DNA of 64,000 nt from assembly GCA_002049455.2 (NCBI GenBank), contig KV918928.1, positions 100,589-164,588 of the forward strand, written 5' to 3'. Numbering within the stretch: position 1 is the stretch's first letter; each line of letters starts with the position of its first letter. The notes beneath the pieces were generated by a model. The model made no database searches. It saw only the letters and a list, made by a program, of their open reading frames with translations, and was not told the origin of the DNA. The position numbers were made by a program, and so were the translations under genes. Positions 1 through 12,449 of the stretch are shown in pieces. Source of the DNA: Porphyra umbilicalis (lineage: Eukaryota > Rhodophyta > Bangiophyceae > Bangiales > Bangiaceae).

Positions 1-399
1 AACGCCGGATGGTACGAAAGTGAGGGGGGTGGAGGTTGTGAGGTGAACTGCGCACAGAGGTGCGCTCAGTTGCTACGCGTGATGCTCACGACGGCGGCCC
101 ATGTGGCAAGATGAGGTCGCCACAATGAGAGGACGGGCAGCCCTGCTGTCGCTGAACGAAAGAGGGAACTGTGGTCGCCCAGATCGTCGGTGTTGATCAT
201 TTAAGTGAGTCCGCGTGCACCGGTGCGCTTCCGAGCAAGGGTAGGGCTCATTGGAAGCGACGCACCGGGGCCCTGTCCGAAGCGCCGACATGCCAGCCCG
301 GGAAGACTGTCTCACGGCCGTGATCCGCCATGCTGCGCTGACTTGACACTGGGCGTGCAGCACCCCGCTCCGGCACACAAGGACGGGCAGCGGCGCGAC
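1..399. other. Flank of copia element A, no gene seen
   Basis: No convincing gene is visible in this stretch. Open frames run on both strands because of the base composition but show no recognisable domain. The last five bases, GCGAC at 395-399, are the left copy of the target-site duplication of the copia element that follows. Confidence 0.5.
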
Positions 400-813
400 T
401 GTTGAAACGCTGTGGGGATAGGGGTTGGGGGACCACGGTGAAGTGGTTGAATGGCTTGAGCTTGTGTGTGTGCGAACGTGCTTTGTTGGTTGTCCTAAGG
501 ATCGCCCGCCTCTCCCAACCGAGAGCACCTCTAAAATAGTCCCCACCGGCCCAAGTGCTCCCCCCTCTCCCACCCACACCGACGCCCACGCCCTCGCACC
601 AAATCGAATCACTCACCAAATCAAAAGCCACTAGAGCAAAGCGAAGATCAAATCCAAAACATGCCAAAAGTAACGCCCCAAGATCACCCAACACGAATGT
701 GTGCAACTTGACCACGTCCTGCAAATGTACCATTTGGGGTATCATAAGGGTCACCGACCATCGTACAACCGCGAACCGCCAGTGGAGTCGGCGACGAGCA
801 TCACAGTCCAACA
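400..813 (-). repeat. 3' LTR of copia element A
   Basis: This long terminal repeat is 414 bp and on the minus strand runs from TGTTGGACTG to GTTTCAACA. It matches 4937-5350 almost throughout. It carries the TATTTTA-like box (minus strand, around 533-540) typical of one of the two LTR subtypes in this window. Confidence 0.93.
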
Positions 814-848
814 CTCCTCCTTGCTTGTTGCCGCGGCGGTTCTTGTTT

Positions 849-3800
849 TCAGCAAAGCCCCATGGCCTCGACATGCTTGTCGTGCTTGGTCTTGCCGAGC
901 TTCTTCGTCATCGGGTCCGCCACCATGTCGTCCGTTGCACAATGCTCCAATGTCACCATGTCCGTCGTGGTGGCCTCGCGCACAAAGTGGTAGCGAATGT
1001 CGATGTACTTAGTGCGCTTGTGCTCGACGGGGTTCTTGGAGAAGTCAATGCACCCGCTGTTGTCGACCTTGATGTTGATCGGCCCGCTTGAGATCGCTGT
1101 CCGCAGCCCTCGAGTTGCCACGCTTTGCACGAGCTTGTTTAGCCAAACAGCTTCCTTGCTGGCCTCACATAGAGCCATGTACTCGGCTTCCATCGTCGAC
1201 AGCGCCACCGTCTTCTGCAACTTAGAACCCCAGCTGACGGCTGCTCCGCCAAAGATGAAGATGAAGCCCGTCGTCGAACGTCGCGTCTCGTGGTCACCCG
1301 CCCAGTCGGCATCACTAAAGCCTTGTAGAACACAGGAAGCGCTCTTGTCGAAGACAAGCCCCTTGTCCATCGAACCCTTGACGTACCGTAGAACGCGCTT
1401 GATCGCCGCCCAATGCTCCTTGCCGTAGCACGAAACAAACCGACTCAGCTTCCCGATAGCGAAGGCGAGGTCAGGACGTGTCCCGACCATCAGGTACATC
1501 AAACTGCCGACAGCTTCGCGGTAGGGCAGCGTGTCGTCGCTCTCGTCGGCCTTGACCAGCTGCAGGCCCACCTCCAGCGGCGTTCCGATCGGGTTGCACT
1601 CCGCCATCCCGAACTTCTCCAGCACTTGCGCCGCGTACTTGCCCTGCGACAGCTTGAGGGTGCCCAACGCCTTGTCACGCCTAATCTCTAGCCCGAGGAT
1701 GACCTTCGCCTCGCCCAGGTCCTTCATCTCAAAACGCTCATGCAGAGCGTCCTTAATGTTGTAGATCGCCGCCAGGCTTGATGCCACCAACAGTAGATCG
1801 TCGACGTACACCAGGACAATGATGATTTCGCCGTCATCCATAAGGAGGCAGAGGCATGCATCCGGGTCAATGTTATTGAACCCTTGTGACTTGAGGAAGT
1901 CGTCGAGCTTGGCGTACCACATCTTGGGAGCTTGCTTCAGCCCATACAGCGCTTGGAGGAGAAGACACACCTTGTCAGGATACGTCGGATCGACATAGCC
2001 GTCTGGCTGCTCCATGTAGACCTCCTCGTCAAGGTCGCCGTTGAGGAATGCCGTCTTGACGTCCATCTGATGTAGCTCCCACTCGTTCGCCGCCGTCATC
2101 GCCAGGATGCATCGGATGGTAGTGAACTTGGCCACCGGCGCGAACGTCTCGTTGAAGTCGAGCCCCTTGATCTGCCGGTTCCCCATGAAGCACAGGCGCG
2201 CCTTGTGCCGCGTCTTGTTATTCCCGTTCTTGTCAACCTCGTTCTTGACCTTTTACACCCACTTGCCCTTCAGCACGCGTCGACTGGCCGGGCGATCCGT
2301 CAAGCGCCAAGTCTTGTTCTTGCGGATGGCCTCCATCTCCTCGTCCATGGCAATCTGCCACTTAGCCGATTCCTGCCCTTGAACGGCTTGCACGTACGTC
2401 GTGGGCGCCTCGTGAGCAACCAGGCCCACCGGGCGCCAGTACTCGACAGGTGGTCGCCGCGCTCTGCCGCTCCGACGCAGAGTGTCTTGAGAGCCGCCAC
2501 AACCTTGATTGTCGTCCGCGGACTTGTCAGATCCATCGTCTTGCTTGTCATCCTTGTCGTCATTGTCAGCATCTACGTCTTCGCCGTCGCTTGCAGAACG
2601 CAAGCCCGTCTCGACTTCGACGTTTTCGTCTCCGGGGAGCTCCTCTGCAACTTCTTCCACCTCGCTTACGTTCGTCTCGGCGAATACGACGCTTCGTGCC
2701 TCGACAGCCTTGCCGTCGTCGAGGATGACCTTGTACGCCTTGCTGCCGTCGGGATAGCCTAAGAAGACGCCCTTCGCCGCCTTGTCGCCAAACTTGCCGT
2801 CGATGTGACTCTTGTGCAGCACCACCCAGCATGTCGACCCAAACACCCTCATGTGCCTTACGTTGGGCTTATTCCCGGTCCACAGATCAAAAGTCGTCTT
2901 GCCGACGGAAAGCGCCCGGCTGGTGACGCGGTTCTTGATGTACACCGCCGTCTTGATGGCATCTGCCCAAAGATCCTGATCGACGTCCTTGTGTCGCATC
3001 ATGGTGCGAGCCATTTCCACGAGAACTCGGTTCAGCCGCTCAGCAACCCCGTTCTGCTGCGGCGTGTCGGGCACCGTGGTCTGGTGCGTCGTGCCGTTCT
3101 CATCGTGAAGAGCCTTGAATGCGTTCGACACATACTCGCCGCCATTGTCAGAGCGTAGGATCTTGATCTTGGTTCCCGTGTGCAGCTGAACCTTCGTCAG
3201 CCACTTCTTGTACTCAGAGAGCAGATCGCTCTTCTTCTGCAGGAAGACCACGTCTGTCCAGCGGGAGGAGTCGTCAGTGAAGGTGCCAAAGTAGAGCGCA
3301 CCGCCACGCGACGGCTCCGACATTGGCCCGCCCAGGTCCGAGTGCACGAGCTGCAGGCGCTTGGTCACTCGACCTCCTCCTGCACTAGGCATAGGCGTCA
3401 TAGCCGCCTTCCCATACACGCACGGCTCACAGACGTCCTTGACCGCCATGGAAGAGCACTTGAGTCCATCGATGTCCTTGTTCTTGATCTTCCGCTTAAC
3501 GCCAGCCACGTTGACGTGCCCAAGGCGCTCATGCCAGAGCTGAAGAGAGGCCACCGCAGCAATATCCGACAGTGGGGCCATGTCCAGGTGGTAGAGCCCA
3601 CTCTTCCGCGTGCCGCACGCAGCGACCTTGTCACTAATCTTGATGATCGTCTTACCGCCCTTGAATGACACTTCCGCACCACGCTCCTCCATCATGCCGA
3701 CCGACATGAGGTTGAAGCCCATGGTAAGAACATGGAGCACCTTCTCCAACTTGATCTTGCGCGTCTTGCCGTGAACGATGACATTGAGCACGACGGTTCC

Positions 3801-4775
3801 GACGCCCGCCGTGGCTACGGACCCCTTGTCACCCATGGTGACGCTCCGTCCTGTAGTCGTCTGGTAGTCGTCGAAGCACCCGCGCATCCAGCACATGTGT
3901 GCAGACGCCGCAGAATCGACAAGCCACGACTGGGAGATGTCATCGGTGTCAGCCGCATTGCCCACCAAACAGATAGCGTCGTCGCTGTCGCTACCATCGT
4001 CAGCCGCAATCGCGGCCACCTTGTCCTGTCTCTGCTTCTTGGACTTGAGCTCTGGGCAATCGTGAGAGATATGCCCAAACTTATGGCAGTAGTAACACTC
4101 GATCTTGGAGAGGTCACCACGGCGGCCTTGACCTCGATAGTTGGCGCCGACGAGTGCCATGTCGCCAACGCGCTTGGTCGACGGTGACTTGTCCGCCTGC
4201 CGCCGCTCCTCCTGAAGCAAGCGGCTCTTGACAAAGTCGAGGCTCAGCTCGTCCTCGCCCTTGGCGTCGAGTGCCACCAGCAGGTTCTCGTACTTGGACG
4301 TCAGCCCGTTGAGGACACTCATAGCAACGTCCATCTCCGTCACCTCGCCGCCCATGGCCTTGAGGTTCTCGCCGAGGTTGCGCACGCGGTTGATGTAGCC
4401 CAGCATGCCCTCACCGACGGTCATTTCGAAGGTGTAGAACTCGCGTCGCGCCTTCATCTTGTTCATCAAACTCTTGCGCTGGAAGACACCTTGCAGCGTC
4501 GACCACATTTCTGCCGTCGTCTTGCAGCCCGACACGTGCTCGAGCTGCTCAGATCCACGGGTGAGCCCAATGATGGCGCTCGCCTTCGTGTCTCAACGCT
4601 TCCACACCGCCAACTCGCGGGCATCCGCGTCCGTCGGCTTGCCGTCTTCGTCAAGCATATCGTCCAGGTCGCGCAGCGCGAGGACCATCTTAATGCGCTG
4701 ACGCCACTCGTGGAAGTTCGTCTCCGTCAACTTGTCGATCTTGATGCCGCCCATGCCGGCAGCGCCTCCGTCCAT
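849..4775 (-). pseudogene. Copia gag-pol polyprotein of element A, two nonsense mutations
   Basis: The gene encodes Gag, protease, integrase, reverse transcriptase and RNase H as one polyprotein of the Ty1/copia type. The start is the ATG at 4775, followed by MDGGAAGMGG, and the reading frame spans 3927 bases, exactly as in element E, so no indels separate them. Frame-preserving stops interrupt it at 4593-4595 (CGA to TGA in early Gag) and 2253-2255 (TAC to TAA just before the reverse transcriptase core). Motifs are otherwise in place: zinc knuckle CYYCHKFGHISHDC, protease DSAAS, integrase HHCC and DD35E, reverse transcriptase QMDVKTAFLNGD and YVDD, RNase H SDADWAGD, AEY and YIDIRYHF. It is probably non-autonomous. 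Confidence 0.93.
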
Positions 4776-4922
4776 GATGTCGTCTTGTCGTAGCGCCTGA
4801 CCTTGCCAAGCCGTTCGCCTTGACCGTCACGTCCTTGAACAACCTTGACCTCGTCTTCTTCGCACTTGCCGCGACCGTCGCGACACCAGCTGGCACACCT
4901 TGCTCTTGTCACAGCCCCGGCT

Positions 4923-4936
4923 CTGGGCCCATAACC
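4923..4936 (-). other. Primer-binding site of element A (initiator tRNA-Met anticodon arm)
   Basis: Directly inside the 5' LTR the minus strand reads GGTTATGGGCCCAG. This is complementary to the anticodon stem-loop of eukaryotic initiator tRNA-Met rather than to its 3' end. The same site is used by Drosophila copia, which primes from a cleaved tRNA half. The same 14 bases follow the 5' LTRs of elements D and E. Confidence 0.85.
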
Positions 4937-5350
4937 TGTTACAACGCAGTGGGGATAGGGGCTGGGGGACCACGGTGAAGTGGTTGAGTGGCTTGAGCTT
5001 GTGTGTGTGCGAACGTGCTTTGTTGGTTGTCCTAAGGATCACCCGCCTCTCCCAACCGAGAGCACCTCTAAAATAGTCCCCACCGGCCCAAGTGCTCCCC
5101 CCTCTCGCATTCACACCGACGCCCACGCCCTCGCACCAAATCGAATCACTCACCAAATCAAAAGCCACTAGAGCAAAGCGAAGATCAAATCCAAAACATG
5201 CCAAAAGTAACGCCCCAAGATGACCCAACACAAATGTGTGCAACTTGACCACGTCTTGCAAATGTACCATGTGGGGTACCATAAGGGTCACCGACCATCG
5301 TCCAACCGCGAACCGCCAGTGGAGTCGGCGACGAGCATCACAGTCCAACA
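4937..5350 (-). repeat. 5' LTR of copia element A
   Basis: This is the 414-bp LTR at the 5' end of the minus-strand element. It ends exactly at 5350, next to the right target duplication GCGAC (5351-5355). Transcription of the element would start within this repeat, and it contains a TATTTTA-like box. Confidence 0.93.
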
Positions 5351-5355
5351 GCGAC

Positions 5356-6126
5356 CAGCAAGCGCTTGTCCACACAACTTGTAGGCCTGAAATTATACCA
5401 GCGGGTCTCACGTGCTGAATTAGATCTCGAAATTTCCGGTCAAGGTTTGCAATTCAATCATTCTCAATGGAGCCACGAACGGGCGTATTGCGACAGCAAA
5501 GCGGAGCGCCTCGTCAAACACAGCCGTGTCGTCGTGCCGCGGAGCTGAGGAGAAGGGAGGGGGTGCGAGTGACCAGCACTTGGGCATCGGTGGAGATGGT
5601 TCACGCACGGGCGGCCACTGCCGACGGCGGACCGTCGGCTGCGGCTGCCCACACGCGGCCAGTTACCGCGAACGCCGGTGCTTCCCGTCGGTCGAGGGGC
5701 GTTTAGCAGACGCTGATCCGTCGGCCGCTGGCGCAGGCTCTACCCCGGCCGGTGCTCACGACGGTTCAGCCGGTTGCCTCGTCCACCCGCGCACACCGGC
5801 AGTCAATTTGTCGCAACGGCGGAGACAAAGGGGGTACCGGCTGCTGCGCTGTGGCCGCAGACATTGTCGCGTTGCTCGGTTGCGGGCTGCTACGCGTTGT
5901 CGCCTGCCCCCCCAACGTGCTGTCGTGTCGGTAGGGGGGGAAGACGGGCGACAGGCGCCCGTGGTGTAGCAGCCGTCGCCGACACACTGCCCGGTTTCGC
6001 CTTGTCGGTTGCAGACGCGCCAGCGCCGCCATCGTCGCGCCGGAAGTTGTTTTTCACTCTCCGGTGGACGCCCATCGCGGTGACTTGTGTCAGGGATCTT
6101 GAGGGCCCTAGCTGAGGACGCCGTTT
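5356..6126. other. Stretch before the DDE transposase gene, no separate gene seen
   Basis: Frames are open on both strands but none shows a domain. The stretch may include the 5' end of the transposon whose transposase lies at 6127-9977. No terminal inverted repeat could be recognised. Confidence 0.35.
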
Positions 6127-9100
6127 GTGCAGCATGTCCGGGACTTGGCGAACAGGTCTCGCTTATCCCCTGCACCTCCCTCTGCCTCGTCAATCGGACC
6201 GTCGCCGCCATCGGGGGCGCCATCTTTGGCAGCTGGGGAGCTGCAGTGCCCTTTTTGTACTGCGACGTTGCCATTCGAGGGCAACCTGATGCGGCATGTG
6301 TCGCTCTTCCACTTTAAGGCGGTGGCGTTTGATGCGTGGCTTTCCCGGACGGGTGTGGAGGACGGCGGACGGGCTCTTCTACCAATCGGCCACGATGGCC
6401 ATGCACACCTCCAAGTCGCCGGCCACGTGCCGCCCCAAGGCGCTGGCGCGAGAAGTGCGGATGCACACGCTTCGGCTGAAGGGCCTGCCGCTGATTTCCG
6501 TGGCTGCGGAGGAGAAGATGCCTGTTCACACTACAGTGACGACCAAAGCCCCGGGGCCAACATGAGTGGCAGTACGGCCGTCGTGCGCGGCGCTTTGAGC
6601 GCCCGGAGGGTGCGCCTTTCACGCGTGCGCCACGTGTTTCAAGGCACGACGGCAGCCCTTGTGTACCGCTACTTCCTTGGGATTGGGGATATGACACGAG
6701 CCCAGCCGCTCATCCCGCTGCACCGTCAAGGACGCCCAACTTCTCATATAACGGAGGCGCATAAGGCCATCAGATTGTCTGCTCTGTCGACGGGTGGCAA
6801 AGGCATGTCTGAGAAGGCGCGCGTGGACTATTACAACTCGGTGGCGCAGGCGGAGGCGGTCACGGCGGCATCTGCGGCGACAGTCATCGAAGAGATGGAC
6901 GAACCAGCTCATGTCCTCGTCGGACGCTTCCAGCAGCAGCTGCTGCAGCAGCAGCAGCAGCAGTAAGTCCTTGGAGATGGTTGACTCTTCATCATCAACA
7001 AGGCCTCGGACAAAAACGGTGAGCCTGCGCAAGCGTCTACGCAAGGCCATCGCGGACGCGAAGCGTAAGGTGAACAACGCCAAGGGTCCCCTGACCTCGG
7101 CTTTCCCGACGGCGGATGCGTTCGTGTCCTCGCTCAAAGGTGAACAGGACAGGTGCCTGTCAGAGATGAAGTGCCAGGTTACGAGTATTGTCGACGGCTT
7201 CTCGTTTGACTTCTACTTCCGGGACATTATGGACGTTGCGCATGATGCCTTCGGCAAGGCAAAGAAGGTGCAGCTCCGAGGACGGCGACAATTTGACGCT
7301 GACGGTAAGATCCTGCGGTCTCACTCCCTCGACAGCAACGTCAACCTTCTTCAAGAAGCCGACGTGCTCCGGATCCATGCCAACACGGTACATGACGGCA
7401 GGCCGATAAAGGCTTTCGCCATGGCCGTTTTGTTCTTCTCGGATGCAACGCTGCTATCCTGGAACGGAAGTGAGTATGAGGCAGCCTGCCCTTGTGTGTG
7501 GTCTTGGTGGTGTCGGTGGAGTGCGTGTCGTCACGGGTCTCTTGAATGCGCCGCCCGCATCTCTGTGTCCGGTCACTGACTTATTCTTCTTCATTCTCGA
7601 TAGTGGTTTGTTCCCTAGCAGGCAACTATGCCTTCTTCATTCACATCAGGTTCCCTAACATCATCACTGAAAAGATGCAGTGGCTCTCCGTTGGGTGTGG
7701 CCCGATCATCAAGTCAGAGAGCGAGGACAGTGCCGAGAAAGCCCGTGCGCAGGTGCTTAAGGACGCGATCTTCCAGCGGTGCTTGGCAATTCTGATGCAC
7801 CGTTTTGTACCAGTCAGCCAGTACGGCGAGCCGATGACAGTACCTGGAGAGGAAGAGCCGGTCTTGGCGGTCCCGCGCGTCGTCCTGTACGCAGCAGATC
7901 AGCCGGAGGAGCGTCGTGTTCTGGGCTTCAAGCTGAGAGGCTGCAAGCGGCCGTGCTCTCACTGTCTCGTTGGAAAGCATGATGCCGCTTGCCGCGGCCC
8001 AAAAGCCGCCGTGCGAGATGTGCTTGAGCACGTGGACTTGCAGCTTGACGCTGCGGAGGCCCTGGAGGACGGGGCCGGGCAAGCACGAATGGCACAGATT
8101 GAGGGCGGGTCTTCGATTGTGCCAATCATCTCCGCGCTGGCTGCGGCTCTTGGCTTGGGTACCGGACCGTGTTGCCTCTACCAGATCTTTAGATCTTTTT
8201 CTTTTGTCGCGCTCCTTTCCTGCTCGCGTCCCATCCTAACGCCGACCTTGCTCTTCATCTCCGTTTATATTTGGTGCAACTCCAACTTGTACAGGTGTCT
8301 TGTGCGCAAGGGGGTCGTTCAGGCGACCTTGAAGGGGCGACAGTGGCGACATGGTGTCGTTGTTTGGGCCTTTATGGTTGCTGGTCTGATTGGCCGTCGG
8401 GAACCCGGTTCCACCGACCCGTGCTTTGAATGCCAGCGGCGGCGGCGGCACCGAGGCGTGGGAGCTTCTGCTGGTAGGCGCAGCGCATCTTTCAGGGGCA
8501 GGCCGTCTGCTGTCGACAGAAGCGGCACTGACGACGACTACGAGACTGACAGCGATGTTGACAGCGAGGTGAGCCGTGTGACCGGCGGCGGCCGGGCCCA
8601 GAGCGACGTGGGAACGGACGACGTGATATCGGGCGGCGAGGAGCGCGTCGAGGACGCCCCGGTACAAAAAGCTGCGGAATCATCCGACGCGTACAAAGAG
8701 CTGTTTGGTAGCCGGCCAATTCCGGAAGCTGTGGTACATGTCGTCTGTCTCACAGCGCGCCTGATGGGCGAGTTATGTGGCGACAACCTCAGCGATGATG
8801 TGCGCTTGACTGAGGCCGGGGCGCTGGAGCTGCTGCGCGAGGCGTACGATCTGGTGTGCCGCTACATTGCCGTGCTCTTTGGGCCGATCAACACCACAAA
8901 GATGCACGCGCTTGGTCTCCACCTCAAAGACGAGCTCCTCAACCGCGGCAACCTCTTCGAGGCGGACACGAGCGTAAATGAGTCGCTCCACGGCTTGATC
9001 AAGGCCATGTTTGAGAATACAAACAAGAAGACCACGTCATTTGCAGTGCAGATGCTTCGGTGTCAGCAGACGTTGGTCCACATTGTCGCCGAGGACAGTG

Positions 9101-9977
9101 ACGACAACAGCGGACGGCTGCTGGGTTGTCCCCCACTTCTCGCGAGCCGCTCGGGGGTGCTGACGCCGGCGACTCGTTCACCCAGACGCCGCCTGATCTC
9201 TTACGCCGGCTTCCTTTCGAAGAGAAGGACCAGTCTTGTTCTGGCAATGTCGAGGCCGCCAAGGACGCCGACAACGAGGCCGTCAACGACATTTAGCGCC
9301 CTGCCAAGCGCTTGCGGAACACGACGGGCAGCGGACGCCGGCGGCGACGACGACGGGTGCGCGTACGCGGGCGTCGTGTCTCGTTGGCTGACCTCGTCAC
9401 TGCGGATGGTGGGCGGTGGCAGGAGGTGGCAGAGCTCCTCGGCGCCAACAACAGGCAGCACCTGATCACTGCTAACTCTCTCAAGTTCCAGGCCGTTCTT
9501 GGGTGGCGAACGGCGGGGCTGGACCAGCACATCCGTGCCGCTCTCGACCTGTACCGGAAGCCGTGGTACGACCACATCGTCTACCGTGATGCCGAATTTC
9601 CCGGTGAGCCGCAGATGGGGCTCGTACGCCTCATTGTCCGCGCTGTTGACGGCAAGCGAAGGGACGTCATTATCGTGCAACGGACGGAGGCTGCAAACCC
9701 GCGGAAAAATTGAGTCCTCACCAACTTTGGCTGCCGGCAACTGAAGCGGGTCATCAGTAACCAGTCAGGCTTCCCCTTTCTGGCGGCTGTCAAGCTGACT
9801 GACGTAGAGCGCCGCGAACACGTTGTGTTGGACTTTGAGGACCTGTGCCAGCGGCATGGCCTCCGCGGCACGCCCACGACTATCCCCAACACGCCGCACG
9901 AGCGCCTACATCAGCGGTTCTTCACCAACATCTTTTTTTTGTGGACAATTACCAACATTGACGAGTTGCCGGGGTAG
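6127..9977 (+). pseudogene. Large DDE transposase with C2H2 finger, decayed (CMC/Plavaka- or KDZ-like)
   Basis: This looks like the transposase of a large DNA transposon. An N-terminal C2H2 finger (CPFC then HVSLFH) is followed by a segment containing DATLLSWNG and then YAADQPEERRVLGFKLRGC with a CSHC pair. Next come HALGLHLKDELLNRGNLFEAD and VNESLHG, and a C-terminal part with RFFTNIFFLW. The order resembles fungal and protist Plavaka/CMC-type transposases, which is family knowledge recalled without a search. Likely introns are 7470-7621 (GTGAGT to AG, giving NGS-NYAFF in frame) and possibly 6963-7002, right after the CAG run. Decay shows as frame changes between about 9110 and 9310 and a TGA at 9711-9713, after which the same frame continues to TAG at 9975-9977. 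The start codon is uncertain. Confidence 0.6.
7470..7621 (+). other. Predicted intron in the DDE transposase gene
   Basis: The donor GTGAGT at 7470 and an acceptor ending CAG at 7621 remove 152 bases. They join two different reading frames into a continuous NGS-NYAFFIHIRF peptide. Phase is preserved (break after codon position 1), which supports a spliceosomal intron and hence a eukaryotic host. Confidence 0.6.
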
Positions 9978-11006
9978 CGGCTGGCGTGTGTTTTTACCTC
10001 TGTCTCGTGCTCTTCATTTCACGCAGTTGAAAAGAGCGTCCCTTGTTCTCTGCCGTGACCCGCAGCAGCGACCATCCCGTTTTCCTGCTGCGGTAGGTCG
10101 CTCCAGCGACGGGAGCGGGACCGCTGGTTCGGATGAGAGTCGGTGGCCTCGGACAGAGCCGGCAGTTGGACTCCGTCGCATCTAGGTGACGGTCCTTCCT
10201 GGACGTGGTGCGTTCCGCAGCCCAGGGGATGCCACGCCAATATGCTCTCACGACGTAGCCTGCCGCCGCGTATGGTTTTGCTTTCTTTCAGACAAAGAGA
10301 ATAGGGAACCGGACAGGCTAGGGGAGCCACCAGGTTTTAAACACCACGACCAAGTCAGATGGCCATGGATGACGTCCCTAGGCTGAACGATCCTATCAGG
10401 CGGCACATGACATGGCGTAACGAAGCCGAGAGGACCAACCCAGCCGACTTAAATCAGAATCACATAGGCCTGCTCCCCAGCGTGCTCAGACGCCGGGGAT
10501 TCGCCAACATGGCTTCTTGGATGTACTGTTTCGATCGAGTCTCGAAGTAAATCCGGCTGTCACCAGCAGTTGCACAATCCCGGAGTGTTTCGTTCTTTCT
10601 GGACCGTGCTGTGCTTCGCCGAGGCTGCGGGTGCTGCGCCTCTATTGGTGTTCCCATTTTTCCTGGCCTCTCATTGGGCATTTCGGAAGTCTGACTGCCC
10701 GTCAGGGACGTCAACTGGTCGAGCACGGCACAGCAGTCTCCTGGCTCACAGTGCCCAAATAATCTGTAGGCGGAACGGCAGCTTGACTGCCCACAACCAA
10801 GCTCTCTGGTGTCGTGGGGCACTCTCGTGCACAGGTACGCTCTCCGGGGGGAGGTGACGACACCCCGACGAAAGCGACATTCGTTGGGCCGCCGTTGATA
10901 TGACGAAAGACTCACGCTTTTGGAACAAAAGCGCGCGTTTCACAATGACTGTCCCCGTTCTGTTTTCGTTTGGTGGGCCGCACTTTCTGACGATGGTGAC
11001 CGGTAC
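9978..11006. other. Intergenic, nothing recognised
   Basis: Base composition drops to near balanced here. Short open frames occur on both strands without recognisable domains, and no repeat or RNA gene was identified. Confidence 0.5.
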
Positions 11007-11637
11007 ACACCACGCGGCCGCCTCACAGGCGCTTCAGAACAGAATGCTCCTGTGTCGATCGAGGCGAACACGCCACCAGATTGCACGCACGCTGTTCGTC
11101 TGCCGGCTGAACGGACCAATGAGAGACCTACACATAACTACTGTCAGTCGCGAGATGCGACAACGCCGCGAGATGATGCGAGATACTGCCAACGTGTCTC
11201 CGACATTTGTGCGTTTGACCTCGTCGTGTCTACTCGATCGCAAAATTTTGCATCCATTTGAAGCCTATCGCGCTGCGTGTCTCACTTGACCGGCTTATTT
11301 CCTAACGATTGGGGTCCAGATCAGCGTGATCGCAAGATCGATCGATGGCCTGTTTGCTTGAGATGTCGCACTGGACTGTCGGAATGTGTACATCTCACGG
11401 GAAAGCCGCTCGCAGGCTCCGGTTCGCAGGTCGACATCCTAGCAACGTCACCTTCTCCGTTTCCCATACACTGAGATCTGCCGACACAAGAAGACAAGTA
11501 CTCTCGACCTGAGCGGAGTGGGTTCGCAGAGCCTTCGCATATCGCTGCCGAAACGCTTTTGGCCACTCATGGGCGCTCACGTTCCGCTCTCAAACGGTTC
11601 GCAGATCGTTCGCAACCGACTTTGCTGGGTAAGCTCT
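11007..11637 (+). repeat. 631-bp dispersed repeat, copy 1
   Basis: This segment matches 31764-32394 in reverse complement along its full length. Both copies come to 631 bases, from ACACCACGCGGCC to GCTGGGTAAGCTCT. It has no convincing coding frame. Its terminal TTCGCAACCGAC..GCTGGGTA block occurs a third time near 36240-36275. It is likely a non-autonomous mobile element. Confidence 0.75.
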
Positions 11638-12449
11638 CATTGGTGGGTTATGTGTAGCCCCGTTCTGGTAGTCCAAATCCGAATGAAAGCGAAGGAGCGC
11701 TAAGGGATCTCGATCAGCGCTTCATGAAACGAAACCACCGAAAAGCTGTTTGGAAAGTGTGCCCAACAGTCGCGTTGAGCTCGCCACGTCCTCGTCAAGC
11801 GCCAGATATGCCGCTGAAAATCATCGAAACCGATGACAACGTCAAAGAAAGAGGCATTTAAAGGGACGAACGGACCGACACCTGGCACGGCCACGACATA
11901 AACCTGGCACCTCATTGGAACTACGCCCCTGGGAAGAATTTTATCTCCTCGTGCGCAGTTCTGTCGATTGTAAACGGATTGGATTGGGACGCAGCAGAAG
12001 CGGTAGGCGGCTTGGCGGGAAAACTGAAGAGCGGGCGTCGCCACTGGCAAGATCCTCATCGTGCCGAAGACTCGTCCCGAGGTATCAACAGGTCAGATGT
12101 CGTTGCCGTCGACACTCTCGGGAGCTGTTTTAAAACCGTTTAATTTGGAGGGAAGTGCAGTCATGGGCTGAACTAGTGTATCGAACCAGTCTTTCGTCCT
12201 GGATGGCATCACTTTTCTCAAATGCTGCAATTTTGGAAACTAGTCGACGCCACAAACTGTTGGTTTCGGTGCCACTCGCGCAGGGCTCGGTTGAAGCTGG
12301 GTCGCGTCACCGGATGAGATCATGCGTGAGTGGGCCACTGGAGGGGTGCGAAGCGCTCTGCGCATTGGGTAGACACGGCGACGCCTCAGAACGGATGGCC
12401 AGCCGGTTATGTGACCAACTGGTCATCCATTTGACGTTGGAACGGCCGC
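11638..12449. other. Intergenic, nothing recognised
   Basis: This moderate-GC sequence contains only short open frames on either strand. No gene, repeat or structural RNA was recognised up to the abrupt rise in GC content near 12450. Confidence 0.5.

Larger units (their letters stand above)
400..5350 (-). mobile_element. Full-length Ty1/copia retrotransposon A
   Basis: This is a complete LTR retrotransposon read on the minus strand. It is bounded by two 414-bp LTRs (400-813 and 4937-5350) that begin TG and end CA in element orientation. It is flanked by the 5-bp target duplication GCGAC at 395-399 and 5351-5355. Inside the right-hand (5') LTR lies a primer-binding site, and inside the left-hand (3') LTR a purine-rich tract. 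The single gag-pol frame has the same length as that of element E but carries two stop codons. By eye the two LTRs differ at roughly 15 positions, so the insertion is not very recent. The element could still be mobilised in trans. Confidence 0.95.

Noticed and set aside
2205-2762. Long open frames antisense to the copia polyproteins (for example 2205-2762, 53427-53984 and 58535-59092)
   Set aside because: They mirror the codon structure of the real gag-pol frame on the other strand, recur identically in each copy and contain no domain.
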